From assembly GCA_963995505.1 (NCBI GenBank), contig OZ023198.1, positions 9,911,141-9,975,140 on the forward strand: 64,000 nucleotides of DNA, in the 5' to 3' direction. Position numbers and translations under genes: made by a program. The stretch is from Hypericum androsaemum. Taxonomy: Eukaryota > Streptophyta > Magnoliopsida > Malpighiales > Hypericaceae. This document shows positions 36,501 to 47,707 of this stretch, piece by piece. Under the pieces are notes generated by a model. It had not been told where the DNA came from, searched no databases, and was given only the letters and a program-made list of their open reading frames with translations. Every line of letters begins with the position of its first letter. The first letter of the stretch is position 1.

Positions 36501-38566
36501 GGACAATTTCTTCAATTTGTCATTGCCTTTTAGGAGGAGCTCTGATATTCCGTCAGATTTTGGTGAGAAGTGATCACATCAAGCTTTTAACATGCTTGAT
36601 TGGAGATATTCATCTCAAACTTGTGAAGAGCTGGAGTGGACCAGGCGGAGGAAAGAATGGAGTCCGAGATATAATAAATGCAACGATAGATCTCTTAGCT
36701 TTTCCGTTCGTTGCTGTTCAGAGTTCTCCTGGTATGCCAGCAGCTACTGCTTCTGTAAACAGTGGCTTTCTTCTCAACATGGGTTCACCTGGTGGGAGAA
36801 TGGGCATTGACGACAAAGAAATGGTTAAAGCAATTGAAGAAGACATGGGAAGATATTTTAAAGTTCTTCTAGAGGTGAGCTGCTCTTGATCATACTAATT
36901 TTTTCCCCATGTGGTTAAACGTTACCATCAGAGGTTATTTGCATAGAACTGTTCTGCATGTTTTTGCCTTTATGTCGAAAAGATATGTCAGTACAAGGAC
37001 AGTGTTCCCCGCATCGCTTTGAAACTTTTCGGAGGACCTGTAAAGTTTGCCAAATCCTGCTGCTTTTAGTTTTACCAATGCACATATATCTTGTGCATCT
37101 CGTTGCATTTAAAAAAAGAAGGGTGCTTTGCTGTATCAAGAACCATTTGTTCTTGGAACCTCTATGGAGTTGAATTAAATTTACTTCTCAATTTTCAGGT
37201 TGGAGTTCCTAGCACCATTCTTCGTTGTTTAGATCATTTGGAGTTGAAAGATTTGGGAAAACCAGTTGCATTTCTCGCCAAAATGGTTGGGCACAGGCCT
37301 CTGGCTGTTCAACTTGTGGGAAAAGGCTTGTTGGATCCAAACAGATTCAGGAGATTGTTTGATAACTCATGTCCAAAGGAAGTCATCTTAGATGCCTTGA
37401 TGATCATATCCGATTTAGCTCGTATGGACAAGGTTAGCTTCTTCTCCTCCTCCTTGTTCTTGTTTAACTGCTTCAATATTGTCGTCTCTCAAAATACATA
37501 TTTCTCGTCATTGGCAACTTTTCTGAGTGGATTGGTCTTGTCTGCATCCAGGAGTTCTATCAATACATTGATAGGGCATCTATATTGGAGTTCTTGAAAT
37601 CATTTCTTACACACGAAGATCCTAATATACGAGCAAAGGCATGCAGTGCTGTGGGCAACATGTGTCGGCATAGTTCCTACTTCTATAGTTCTCTGGTAAG
37701 TACACCAAAAAGGTCATCTTGTGGTATGCTCAGTTGTGAAGATCCCAACAGGTTGATGCTGCAGTAGCACCTTTTATATATATGCATGCTTGAGAATGCG
37801 ACGTCTCTGAATGTCTCATATCTGAAATTCGATCTTCAGGCAAGACACCGCATTATCAGTCTTCTTATAGACCGATGTGCTGATCCGGACAAACGGGCAA
37901 GGAAGTTCGCATGTTTTGCTGTAAGCTCAGTCCTTGCCTGATAGTACTTTCAGGTTGATACTCGAAGCTCTTCGCTGATTAGTATTACCATTTCCCTTTT
38001 CTACCTCAGATAGGAAATGCGGCCTACCATACTGATATGCTGTATGAGGAACTAAGAAGATCCATCGCTCAACTAGTGTATCTACTGCTTACACCCGAAG
38101 AAGACAAGACTAAAGCAAATGCCGCTGGTGCACTAAGCAACCTTGTTCGGAATTCGAACAAACTCTGTGAAGATGTAGTCTCCAAAGGAGCAATACAGGT
38201 GTGCATATCTTTTGTTGCCTTTGTAGATATGGAGATTCTAACGCAAAGATCACGGAGATGCCATATTCCTTCTTACATCTTTCACCTAATTTCTGCTTGC
38301 AGGCATTATTGAAATTGGTTTATGACTGTTCAGCAATGGCACTGAACCCGCCCAGGAGAGATGCTGTGAACGAGTCGCCATTGAAGATAGCGCTTTTCTC
38401 GTTGGCAAAGATGTGTGCGCATCCTCCATGCAAGAAGTTTCTACGATCATCGGAGTTGTTTCCTATCATTGGTCGGCTTAGGCAATCCCCGGAGCCCGCC
38501 ATTGCCAACTATGCTTCTGTGATCATAAGTAAGGTGACTGATGCTTCAAGTCCAAATGTAAAATGA
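30503..38566 (+). CDS. TIO: FUSED-type Ser/Thr kinase, TWO-IN-ONE (22 exons, 1332 aa)
   Basis: Exons 30503-30592, 30696-30770, 31061-31153, 31239-31313, 31403-31495, 32155-32218, 32294-32378, 32611-32683, 32772-32840, 32923-33003, 33084-33156, 33238-33375, 33496-33634, 34357-34528, 34908-35006, 35084-35623, 35747-36874, 37199-37432, 37552-37695, 37840-37920, 38010-38198 and 38303-38566; all phases close, giving 1332 aa. The N-terminal kinase is complete: [15 protein letters not shown] (Lys35), HRDMKPQN (Asp127), DFG (145-147), APE (170-172). A variable linker (about 290-420) follows. The rest is a long helical ARM/HEAT-like domain typical of plant FUSED. Arabidopsis TWO-IN-ONE binds Kinesin-12 and drives phragmoplast expansion in cytokinesis; that role is inferred from homology. 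Length matches the family (about 1320). Confidence 0.95.
31852..31990. repeat. ~70-bp tandem duplication in FUSED kinase intron 5
   Basis: Two adjacent copies share TTGCAT-CACTTCTGTGCT and CTTGTCG-GTCCACAAA with about 80% identity. They are intronic and away from the splice sites. Confidence 0.7.
33713..33897. repeat. ~92-bp tandem duplication in FUSED kinase intron 13
   Basis: Two adjacent copies share GTTCTT-CTGTGTT/CTTTGCAAACAA and ATTAGAAGCTTTTT, then TTATAGTTT. Identity is about 80%. Confidence 0.7.
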
Positions 38567-38880
38567 CTATCTCAATGATGTTACATTTGGCTCCTGATTC
38601 CACTTTGAGATGAACAAAACTGGGACATATAAGGGCAAAAGCATGCCTGGTGTATAGTGTTTAACTATGCTTATGTATTTGTAATTTAAGTAGTTGAACT
38701 CTTAAGTTAATAAATATGGAGATCATTTACATAAGGTTAAGATCGGCTGGTTATTCTTTCTCATATTTTGTTTATTTTCTTAAGTTGAGGATTTGAAGGG
38801 CAATAATTTCAAGTGGCTATGTAATAAATGAATTCTAAGTAACAGGAAACTCTAAGTACCCCCTATAAATTGCATAACTA

Positions 38881-39182
38881 GGCTTTGAATTGGGTACGGA
38901 GTGAAGGAAATCATTCCGAACGGTTTGGAGTGAAGGGGACTGCGCTAGCATGTCCCATTATGTGATACCGGCATGTCCCGTTATGTGATACTGACATGCC
39001 CCATTATGTCGTATTGGCTAATGTATTTTTAGTGTTTGGGATAGTGGCATGTCCAGTTTACGTGGCCGGTGTGGTTTTTTTCATTTTGGTCCCCGTATTT
39101 CTGCATTTTTACAAAAAAAAATCCTCGCGTACCTTCACTCCAAACCGTTTGGAATGGGGGCATTCCGTACCCAATCCCACTA
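38881..39182. mobile_element. MITE family E, copy 1 (302 bp)
   Basis: The termini are inverted: GAATTGGGTACGGAGTG near 38887 and CATTCCGTACCCAATCCC near 39161, followed inward by a second inverted block CGGTTTGGAGTGAAGG / CCTTCACTCCAAACCG. The element is bracketed by TGCATAACTA at 38871-38880 and 39183-39192, a 9-10-bp target duplication fitting a Mutator-type MITE. The interior holds short direct repeats (CATGTCCCATTATGTGATA). It lies about 300 bp past the FUSED kinase stop codon. Confidence 0.8.
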
Positions 39183-39316
39183 TGCATAACTATTGCTGAA
39201 ACATGAAGTTCTAGAAGAAACGTATATACTTAAATATTTTATGCTTAACAATGTTTAAACAGGTGACCGACGTTTTTTTCCTTTATTCGTCTAGGCAACT
39301 TTAGTTGAAATGGACC

Positions 39317-39390
39317 ACGTGTATAACAAGTATAAGATTCATTTTTGATTGCCTATAACAAATATAAGATTCATTTTTGATTGCCTATAG
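39317..39390. repeat. Short tandem duplication between two MITE copies
   Basis: TATAAGATTCATTTTTGATT and GCCTATA occur twice in direct succession with a period of about 30 bp. Confidence 0.8.
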
Positions 39391-39556
39391 ATAAAGCAGT
39401 CTCTTGACAATGTTTCCACTTATTATTTGTTGAAGCATGAAAATTCCAAGAATTGGAATCCGGGGTCGGTTAAGTTAATATTTCAAAATTCACGTGTCTT
39501 GATATGAGTTGCCCGTGTTTATGCCTCGGGGCACAGCTCCGCGCCCGAGGCTTGAG

Positions 39557-39958
39557 AGGAATGGATTGGGTATGGAATGCCCAGATTCTGAACCATTCAG
39601 AATGAAGATACGCGAGGGCTTTTTTGCAAAATGCTAAAATACGGGGCCAAAATAAAAAAAACCATGTGCAAACACAAGCCTGAAATAAATGCCATTATAA
39701 CATAACAGCACATGCCAGTATCACATAACTGCGCATGCCAGTATAATTTTTTTTGCAAAAAATGCTAAAATACGGGAATCAAAATGAAAAAAGCCACGTG
39801 CGCCATTTTCATAAACGGGACATGCCGCTGTCACAAATACACATGCCATTATCACATAACTGCGCATGCCAGTATCATATAACTACGCTTGCTAGCGCGG
39901 TCCTCCCTTCACTCCAAACCGTTCGGAATGATTTTTTCACTCCGTACCTAATCCCAAC
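39557..39958. mobile_element. MITE family E, copy 2 (402 bp)
   Basis: It has the same termini as copy 1: GGATTGGGTATGGAATG at the left, CACTCCGTACCTAATCCC at the right, and the inner block CTCCAAACCGTTCGGAATG. It is flanked by the 9-bp direct repeat AGGCTTGAG at 39548-39556 and 39959-39967. The interior has repeated ATAACTGCGCATGCCAGTAT and ACATGCC words, more copies than in copy 1, explaining the larger size. Confidence 0.85.
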
Positions 39959-39967
39959 AGGCTTGAG

Positions 39968-40550
39968 GGGGTGCAGCCCCGCGCCCGCATCTAGTTGGTG
40001 AGTGCAGCTCATGAGTTCAAGGTAGGTCCCGTGGTGTGTTCGTGTTGGACGGTTTGCTAGACGCCGGGTTGACGGTGTTGTTAAGAGCCTGATCTAAGGG
40101 TGATGTCCGAAGAAATGGGAGACGAGTTCAGGATGAATTGGATAAGCATAGACAGATATATGTCTTGAAGTCAATAGAAATTAGAATTCGATAAGGATAG
40201 ATGTAGATAAAGATTCTCAAAACATCAAATTAAACTAAAATAAGGTCTAAGGTAGTAAGCCAGGGCTATGAATTTTTTTTGTATATAAGCAGAGTTTGTA
40301 GTAAGAGGCTGGACACCTCAAAATGACAAACAAAAGCCCAATCTGGATGCTTTTACCTTTTCCTTCACGTTGTTCCCTTTTTGCAATACAAATTCTTTCC
40401 TACCCAATTCTTTATTCTTTATTTGGTTCCCGTAAAGAACAATTTGGGGATCGTTTAATTGCTATTGGACGATCATTCCGGATCTGTCTCAAGATCTTGT
40501 CTGCGTTCTCATAGGTTTTTCAACCTAATATTGCATCAACCATGGTCTTC
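39968..40550. other. Intergenic DNA, nothing recognised
   Basis: No gene or terminal repeats seen. Confidence 0.5.
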
Positions 40551-40559
40551 TCTGATGAG

Positions 40560-42025
40560 TGTGAAAATACTCTATCATCCATGTATATTTTAGTGTCGAT
40601 TTTCCATTGTTTCTAGTGTTTTTGTGTGTTATGTATCGTTGTATTGTTATATATTGTGCTTTGAACGTTTTAGTGTAGTTCTTATAATTTTTATTACATT
40701 TCGTTCATGTTTATTACTAGGAGGCTATGTGGTGATGCGAGGAGGATATTGGTGCACTTTGGAGCGTGTCATAGGCGATCGGATCAGCCGGGACAATTGG
40801 CGTTTTACGAGACCCAAGAAAGCGTGGAGCAAAACTGACCCCTTGCGACTCAAATGTCAATAACTGTCTCATCCAAAGTCTAATGGAGGCAAGCAAGGTG
40901 GCTCTAAAAAGAAAACATCCGGAGCTACAACTTTGTCTTCATGGAATTCTTCAAATTCAGAGTCTAAGTAAGAGGAAAATCGCGTCCAAATTTGACCTTT
41001 GAATCTGCCAACAAATCTGACGAGTGGGCCAAATTTTAGGATTTGTTTTGGGCCCATTTTTGGGCATGAATAGTGAATTTCGTGGCTGGCACTTCCTAAG
41101 CCAAAAACTTGTATAAATAGCTTCCTTTGCTTATTTTGAAGAAAAGAAGATCTAGAACCTTAGACTTTTAGATATTTAGCTAAAAAGACTCACCAACTCC
41201 ACCAACTCTCATCTTCCATCTTGGTGGAGAAAACTTTAGCTCTCATTTGTAAAAAGCTTGTGTAGAGAACTTGAAGGAGATATTTTGGGAGCTTGAGGAT
41301 CATCTTGAGCTTTCTTTATCTTTCTCTTTTATGTTTATGCTTTGCTTGCTTTGTTCAATGGATGTGTTATGTTATTTGGTGAATATGTGTGAGTAGTTGA
41401 TTAGTGAGTTTGGTGCCTTGATGGCACCTACTTAGCCAATGATTTAGGGGGTTAACATGCCTAGGTATGTGTACTAGTTAATGAGTTTAATGCTTAATCT
41501 CGTTTGATCACTTTGATTATGAACATGGTTAATGTTAATCGCCGAGAGGGGTTAGGATTAACGAACTATTTAACTAGTTGAGTAAAAACCTATTGATGAG
41601 AGATCACCTTAGGTGATTAGTTGTCCTAAGGATAGTGATTATAGTTAATGATTAGTTAGATTAGATGGCTAATTTATCGCGAGAGCGTGGTTAGTTCATC
41701 TATGTCTAGTTAAGAATCGATTTAGACTAGTTTGTCGCGAGAGCGTTGATTAGTTGCCTTAGAAACATCCGGACCATATCATGAACTTAATAAACCCCAT
41801 AAGCCATTTGGTTATTTAGGTTGTCATTGGTACCAATCTCACTCTTGTTTTAAGTGTTTAAACTATCACCTTTTTTAGTTGCAATTTTATTTCAAGGAGC
41901 ATATTGTGTTTGGAATTGACACCCCCATTTCTTATAGTCCTAAACTAGTGGTAGACTCCAGTTTGCGGCCTAGCTTAGTCCTTGTGGGACGACAATCCCT
42001 TACTTACTCTTTATTGCAAGAGGAG
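40560..42025 (+). mobile_element. LTR-like sequence of a Gypsy-type element (tentative)
   Basis: A TATA box (GTATAAATAGC at about 41112) is followed by a long transcribed-type leader (CTCACCAACTCC, TCTTGGTGGAGAAAAC). A 3' part ending TAGTCCTTGTGGGACGACAA then CCCTTACTTACT resembles the ends of Tat/Athila-type plant LTRs, and decayed Gypsy gag sequence follows. No second copy is visible within the window and boundaries are guesses, so this could be a solo or truncated LTR. Confidence 0.4.
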
Positions 42026-42839
42026 TGTAAAAATCCCTCCTTTCATTCTCCCAGAGGTAGGCCGACACCTCGAAGAACATCACACCAGCCATGTTAGCCT
42101 CCCAAGGAAAGGTTGACTTGCCAAAAGGCGTTCCACCATCTGCAGCATCCTCCTGGGAGAAGGTCGAAGCTGTTGGTATGCTCAAGCTCATGCATGACAT
42201 GCAGTAGTATCATGTGGAAGAAAAACTTGAAGCGGTGGCCCGAAGTATGACCACGATAGCAAATACGATCATAGTCAAGCTAGGTGAGGCAACAAAGAAA
42301 ATATGATCAACCGTGTATGACTATACCGACACCTGACACAAATAAATTATAGGGCACCTCAACAATACGATCCACCCGAAGGTGAAGAATGTATTTCAGA
42401 TGACTAGCTAGCCTACAACATCTACTAAGGTCAAAACTCCAGCCGTGGGCAATAGAAGGACCCGATACCCATCGACCAGACAGTAGAGTAGATAACGGCA
42501 AGTTCTTTGCCTTACCAAGGACCAAAGCTCCTCAATACCTGGTGTTTCAAGGGTCTTCTTCCAACAGTGGACCTCAAATGGTGGCTAACTTAGACCAGAA
42601 ACACATTGCAATGATTGCCAGCAATAGCCTAGCCACCCTAGACAGACCCTGATCCACGAAGATCGACATGATGCCCCACTCTTACGAGAGAAAGAACGTG
42701 AGGACCATCTCACTGTTTGACTATACTACACTAACACTAATCCCTACTTCCTCAGTCATAATAATGAGATGAGGTCAGGAACTCGACGACGTTGACATTA
42801 ATCCTCAGCTCACGTATGGCTCCGCTTGAAAGCCAATGG

Positions 42840-43755
42840 TGGAGATGTAACCTCAGCCTTTGGACTTAGATGATTCCACCCTACACGTATTCGCCAAGGG
42901 GCAAGCTGCGTGTGACCCTCACTTATTGATCCACTAAGAGGTGGAGGCACATTAGTAGAGAGAAGCCTTAGTCGAGTACCTCGGAGATATAGGGATAGAG
43001 GCCAAAATTATCGTCCGGACCAGGTTTCTCAAATAGTATCACGAGGCTTATGATCAGTGGTATCCCTACATGGGGGGCTATTGTGTCCCACACTTCACTT
43101 AGTTCTTGGACGAGGAGAATAAGTCTACGATCAAGCACATAGCTTGACTAGGTTTCTCAAATAGTATCACGAGGCTTATGATCGGTGGTATCCCTACATG
43201 GGGGGCTATTGTGTCCCACACTTCACTTAGTTCTTGGACGAGGAGAATAAGTCTACGATCAAGCACATAGCTTGTTTCTCGTTCAGTGTGGTAAGACCCT
43301 GACCCATGATGTTAAGTTGCTAAGCTAGTTCCCAATGACTTTGACCAGAATGGCTTTCGCGCGGTATAAACCATCCTGCTCATTCACGCCTGGGTAGAGA
43401 TGGAGCGAAAATTCCACATCTAATTTTATAGTACAGAACAAACATATTGGTTTCACACCTCGCTCATAGGAGGGCAAGATAGTCAAAAAATACATTCTCT
43501 GGTTCCACAAAGCAAAGAATTGTTGTCGAACGATACTCACTAAGTACGAGTCAGTTGTCATGGCTACACGTGGACTAACCTATAGCATACGCAAAAAGCT
43601 GAGCATAGAGAGATGACGTAACTTTCTAAGCGATGACAGGTACATGCGAAAGAGGACAACCCTAGGAAGAGAAGGCCAACTGAAAAGGAAAGATGTCTCG
43701 GTTGACCTGGACACCGGCTATGTCAAGTTCAAGGAATTTCCAAACAAGGTAACAA
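42840..43755 (+). pseudogene. Gypsy gag remnant
   Basis: Broken reading of a plant Gypsy gag: a stretch around 42974-43140 reads EYLGDIGIEAKIIVRTRFLK, then YHEAYDQWYPYMGGY and FLDEENKSTIKHIA with stops between. The D/E-E-N-K-S-T-x-x-H-I-A motif is characteristic. Later parts are scrambled. A 128-bp segment is duplicated within it. It encodes the remains of a structural capsid-like protein and is not functional. Confidence 0.65.
43022..43274 (+). repeat. Near-identical 128-bp tandem duplication within gag remnant
   Basis: 43022-43149 and 43150-43274 are tandem copies differing at about one base in the body (GATCAGTGG versus GATCGGTGG). This is much younger than the surrounding decay. Confidence 0.95.
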
Positions 43756-43763
43756 CAAATATT

Positions 43764-44570
43764 GGGGAAAATTACTCTTAAGTCCCTCGTATTTGACTAA
43801 ATATATGCCAAAGTTCCCCGTACTTAAAAAATGATTCTCGTCCCTTATTTTTGATTTTATTATACATTCGGATCCTTGGCTGATGTCAGCTATTTTTTTT
43901 TATTTTTGTCATTGAAATGAGCAAAATACCCTTCTCGCCAACGGATAAAAAAAGTTCATCTTCTTCCTCCTGACTGTCCCTTTTTGCCAACGGGGATCTC
44001 ATATCGATTCCAACTGAAATACATCACAATTAAAATACCCAATTAATTAAATACACTAAGAATCCTAGACTGGAATTTGCCTATCTCTAGAAGTTTCGAC
44101 TAAGAAAGGTAGCTACGACATCGTCTCCGACCTCGAAGTTCACCGGCGTCAGGCTCAAAGTTCACCGACCTCGAAGAGAACTGTAGGTCCGACACTGCCA
44201 GTGGGGAGGAAGAAGATGATGTCGATTAGGTTTTATTTTAGTGTCGGGAGTTTATAAGTTAGGTTGAAGATGATGCTGCTTTGATGTCAGGAGTTCATAA
44301 TTTGATGTCGATTGGGTTTTATTTTTCCCGTCATAATTGGTGTGTTTGTCGGCGGTGAGAAGGGATCCAATCTAGAGAAAGAACATGAACATGTTTTATT
44401 TTCTAAAGGTATTTTGGTCATTTCAATGACAAAAATAAAAAAAGAGTTGTTGATGTCAGCCAGAGACCCGAACATATAATAAAAATAAACACGGGGGATA
44501 ACAAAATCATTTTTCAAACATATGGGGCTTTGGCTATATTTAGCCAAACAAGAAGGACTTGAGAGTCCCC
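43764..44570. mobile_element. Pack-MULE-like element C inserted in Gypsy remnant
   Basis: Left terminus GGGGAAAATTACTCTTAAGT and right terminus GGACTTGAGAGTCCCC are imperfect inverted repeats related to element A. AAATATT on both sides (43757-43763, 44572-44578) looks like a partly decayed target duplication. Gypsy sequence resumes immediately after it. Inner conserved words (ATTATACATTCGGATCC; GACCCGAACATATAATAA) pair as in elements A and B. The interior (about 43930-44340) shows no recognised captured gene. Confidence 0.75.
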
Positions 44571-44578
44571 TAAATATT

Positions 44579-45310
44579 ATGTTCACCCTCCCGGTTAAAT
44601 TTGGGCTGAAATCTAACCAGCCAAGCCACCTGAAGGAAAATGTGATTGAAGATGAACCCAACAAAGTTGAGATAAGAGAAAACATCCTCAGCAGTGCCAT
44701 TGGTAGAATATTTTAGCAATACCATCACGATCGCAAAGGCTACTCGTAAGATGTGTGAACACCTCAAGCCCATATGTCTCACAACTTTGAAAATCTAGTC
44801 GGAAGGATCATCATTGACAATGGGGCGATTGTGAACATCATACCCCAGTCGTTCTTTAAGAAGCTAAACGAGGAGAAGGAGGAGTTGAGTCCAATGGGCA
44901 TGATCATTACCGACTTAGCTGGGAAAGGTATTCATCCTTTAAGGGTGCTCGCGGCTGAAGTAAGATTTGGAACTGTCGGTTGGGAATTGGCATTCTTTGT
45001 CATGCACCAAGACCTCTTACAATTGCTAATAGGGCGAGATTGGATTCACTTCAGTTAGATTATTTTGTTTTCTCATCCTCAATTCTTGCTACAATGGAAG
45101 CGAGATGGAAAAGTGGATATAGTGGGGGTTGTCGATGCTCATTTAATCCTATCAGCCAAAAATTTTGTGGAGACTATCTTCTACAATGGGTCCATAGTGC
45201 CAATAAGTGTGTTACAGAATAACGTAGATGGTCAATTTATCGAGTATGCAAGCTCGATCGAGCAAATGGTCATTTTAGCTCAACGACCAATCAATGCCAC
45301 ACCCTAAGGG
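44579..45310 (+). pseudogene. Gypsy protease-region remnant
   Basis: The open stretch 44774-45058 contains IIIDNGAIVNIIPQSFFKKL, matching retropepsin with D-N/S-G-A and I-I/L-P motifs, and continues to LLIGRDWIH. The N of DNGA replaces the more usual S/T. The following frame (45065-45307) encodes the linker before reverse transcriptase. Stops separate the parts, so it is inactive. Confidence 0.75.
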
Positions 45311-45689
45311 CAAGTGATACATCGTACGTATTTATGAAAAACACAACCATCGAAGAGATGGTAAGGCAATCAGAGGTCTACACCTTTTCCCAACATGAAG
45401 CAACCAGATATATATTTGAGGATGACGACCAAGATCTCCTGGAACTGCTTAAGATAAGTGACCTTAACCCTACCCCAAGAAAGTTGGACGACACAAACGA
45501 TGAGGTGAAGAAGCTACTAAAGGAAATACAACTATATTAAGAGAAGGGAGGACAACCAATTTTCATTAGTGAACAGCTTCCAGAATACTTTCAGGAGGAC
45601 TTGGTCGAGCTATTGACTGAATATTAGAACTGCTTCACCTAAGACTACAATGAGATGTCTGGGCTAGATAAGTCCTTTATCAAGCTTTG

Positions 45690-46000
45690 ACTCGCAATAA
45701 GGCTGGGATATTGGCTAAACTAGCAACCTATGAGGAGGATGATGTCCGAAGTGATAGAGAAGGTCAAGATCGAGATTGACTGACTCCTTGAAGCCAGCTT
45801 TATAAGGAAGACCGATTACGTGGATGGTTGTCCAATATAGTCCCGGTGGTCAAGGAGAATGAAAAGATCAGAGTATGTATCGACTTTCAGGATTTATACT
45901 CACTTTCAGTATTTATACTCCACTACCCCAAAAGATAAATACCAAATGCTTGTGGTGGATATGCTTGTTGACCGTGTGGCTGGACATGAGGTTTGAAGTT
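45690..46000 (+). pseudogene. Gypsy reverse transcriptase 5' fragment
   Basis: Frame-broken sequence reads VVKENEKIRVCIDFQDL, then in another frame TPKDKYQMLVVDMLVDRVAGHEV, matching the first conserved RT blocks of Gypsy polymerases. A ~20-bp tandem repeat (TTTATACTC-ACTTTCAGTA) adds to the break. It is truncated at element D, with the catalytic YxDD block absent. Confidence 0.75.
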
Positions 46001-46001
46001 T

Positions 46002-47082
46002 GGACAAATTATCCTCAAGTCCCTGGGGTATGACAAAATTTCTAATGCAGTTCTTATTATTTTGAAATCCATAGTTTCATCCCTTTAGTTTAAAAATATT
46101 ACACTCTCAGGTCCCTATGGGGCTCATTGCTAACGTCAGCGGTCAATATAATTTCAAAATGATAGTTATACCCTTAGAATAAAATAAATAAACAAAAATC
46201 ATTGTCTTTCTCGAGAAGAACAACATCTTTGTGAAAGGAACTCTGACAGCCTGGCGACGGCCAACAATCCTTATCTCCTCCCCTTTCTCTTCATAGACAA
46301 AGACAATTTTCGGTGACTAGAGAAGAGCTCCCTATTCGTACAAATTCAAGTTTAAGTCCTTCTTAATAGTAACCTAATTAAAGAAATGATAGTGTGGAGG
46401 TTGGAGTCAATCTGACCAGGAGTAAACAAACATAGTTTTTATAGGAGGGGGCCAAAGAAGTGGCCAGCGAGGGTGACCTAAAGATGTTGTAAGGGATGGA
46501 AACTTGAAGATGCCGTAAGGACACTTGAAGATGTCGTAAGGCTAGAGAAGAGACTGGTGGGACCCCACTTGGACTCTGGTATAGCCCAACGTCAACATCG
46601 TCAGCACTGTCAGGGAGAAGCTCTGCTACGCCATCAAAAGGGAGGTCTTCGGTATGGCCCAACATGACCTCTTTTTGTGGCTCCCCGTAAAGAGGATTTG
46701 TGCGGAGAAGCTAGAGAGGAAGTGATGGAGTTGCGAGGGGAGATGAAGCGCCGGCTGGGAGGTCATGGTTATTGTCAGAGGTAAATGACAGTTGTAAGGT
46801 GGGATCGTTGAGGGAGTAGAGTCTCTGATTAGCTCCAGAGGGCATTGATCGAGTAGATCTAAAAATGGCTACGTCTAGGCGACTAAGGAAAAGGAGGAGG
46901 TTGAAGTGTGGGATCTATGGTATCTTTTATTATGGCCGGAGTCCAGAGTGTGGCCGTAGGTCGGGGGTGGTCAGAGTCGAGGTTCATGATGGTGGGCAGA
47001 GTCTAGGTAGAAAATCGAAGAAGTAGTTTTTTTGATTGTAATGGTAAAACTATCATTTGAAAATTATGTAGACCGATGACGT
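46002..47082. mobile_element. Pack-MULE-like element D, right end truncated
   Basis: The left terminus GGACAAATTATCCTCAAGTC matches the family. The sub-terminal block at 46131-46175 (AACGTCAGCGGTC...GATAGTTATACC) has its inverted partner at 47041-47083. The outermost ~125 bp of the right arm is missing, replaced by LTR-like DNA at 47083. The interior (about 46200-47030) is GC-richer and exon-like (a 95-codon minus-strand stretch at 46378-46665) without a recognised domain; a GATG/AAGATG-rich ~26-bp repeat (CACTTGAAGATG) occurs near 46500. Confidence 0.65.
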
Positions 47083-47340
47083 CTCCGGTGGGCTCGATAT
47101 GGACCCGGAAATCAACGCATGAGACGACCTTGTGAGGGAGGACGCGTGCATTGTTAAAACTACACTTCTGGGAGGCACATGATGCCTCCTTGTGTGCAAG
47201 TGACTCGGCGGCCACTTTGCAACAGGAATATAAGCTTCACTAGTGTGGGCTGAGAACAAAGGTGCTGCACAAGGCAAGGCTGGAGCCGATATTACTGGGC
47301 GACGCACATAAGCTTGGGTGGTAACCCATTCGACGACGGG
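47083..47340. mobile_element. LTR-like fragment related to the right edge of the window
   Basis: Words such as GCATGAGACGACCTTG, GGACGCGTGCAT, AAAACTACACTT and CTCCTTGTGTG align collinearly with 63920-64000. The two copies are about 75% identical. The segment lies beside Gypsy debris in both places, suggesting LTR or 3' non-coding sequence of the same Gypsy family. Confidence 0.5.
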
Positions 47341-47702
47341 CAAGGATGATGTACTTTAGGAAAGTTCTTTATGCTAAAATTTTATTAACCATGAAAACTA
47401 TTCTGTCATCAAGTCACAATAATTATATTTTTAATCATTTTATTTCAAAAGAGAATAAGGGTTAAGTATTGTATAGTCTTTTCGATTTGCAAAAATATAA
47501 TGGATGGTCGGGATTAGTCTTTTTTTTGTCCCATCCATTTATTAAAAAAATCAATTTTCCTTTAAAGATTTTTATGCCTAAAATGCCATTAACTATCTAA
47601 AATATTGGACGAAAATCCTCCACGGGTGAAAATATACTTTGTCAATAATTTAATAAACTGCACAATATAAAGCGTCGTAAAGTTTGAAGCCGCAACTCTT
47701 TG
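47341..47702. repeat. Duplicated block, left copy, first part
   Basis: TGATGTACTTTAGGAAAGTT and following sequence align with 60151-60485 (TGACGTACTTTAGGGAAGTT). The copy is interrupted by the Copia element and resumes at about 56640. Identity is about 80%. No coding potential. Confidence 0.8.
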
Positions 47703-47707
47703 TTCTC

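Larger units (their letters stand above)
42030..46001 (+). mobile_element. Decayed Ty3/Gypsy retrotransposon fragment
   Basis: Gag-, protease- and reverse-transcriptase-related stretches occur in the expected order on the + strand, interrupted by many stops and frameshifts. The element is split at 43764-44570 by Pack-MULE-like element C. It is cut off at about 46001, in mid-RT, by element D. No integrase or RNase H follows here; a separate integrase remnant lies at 62.5 kb. Confidence 0.8.
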
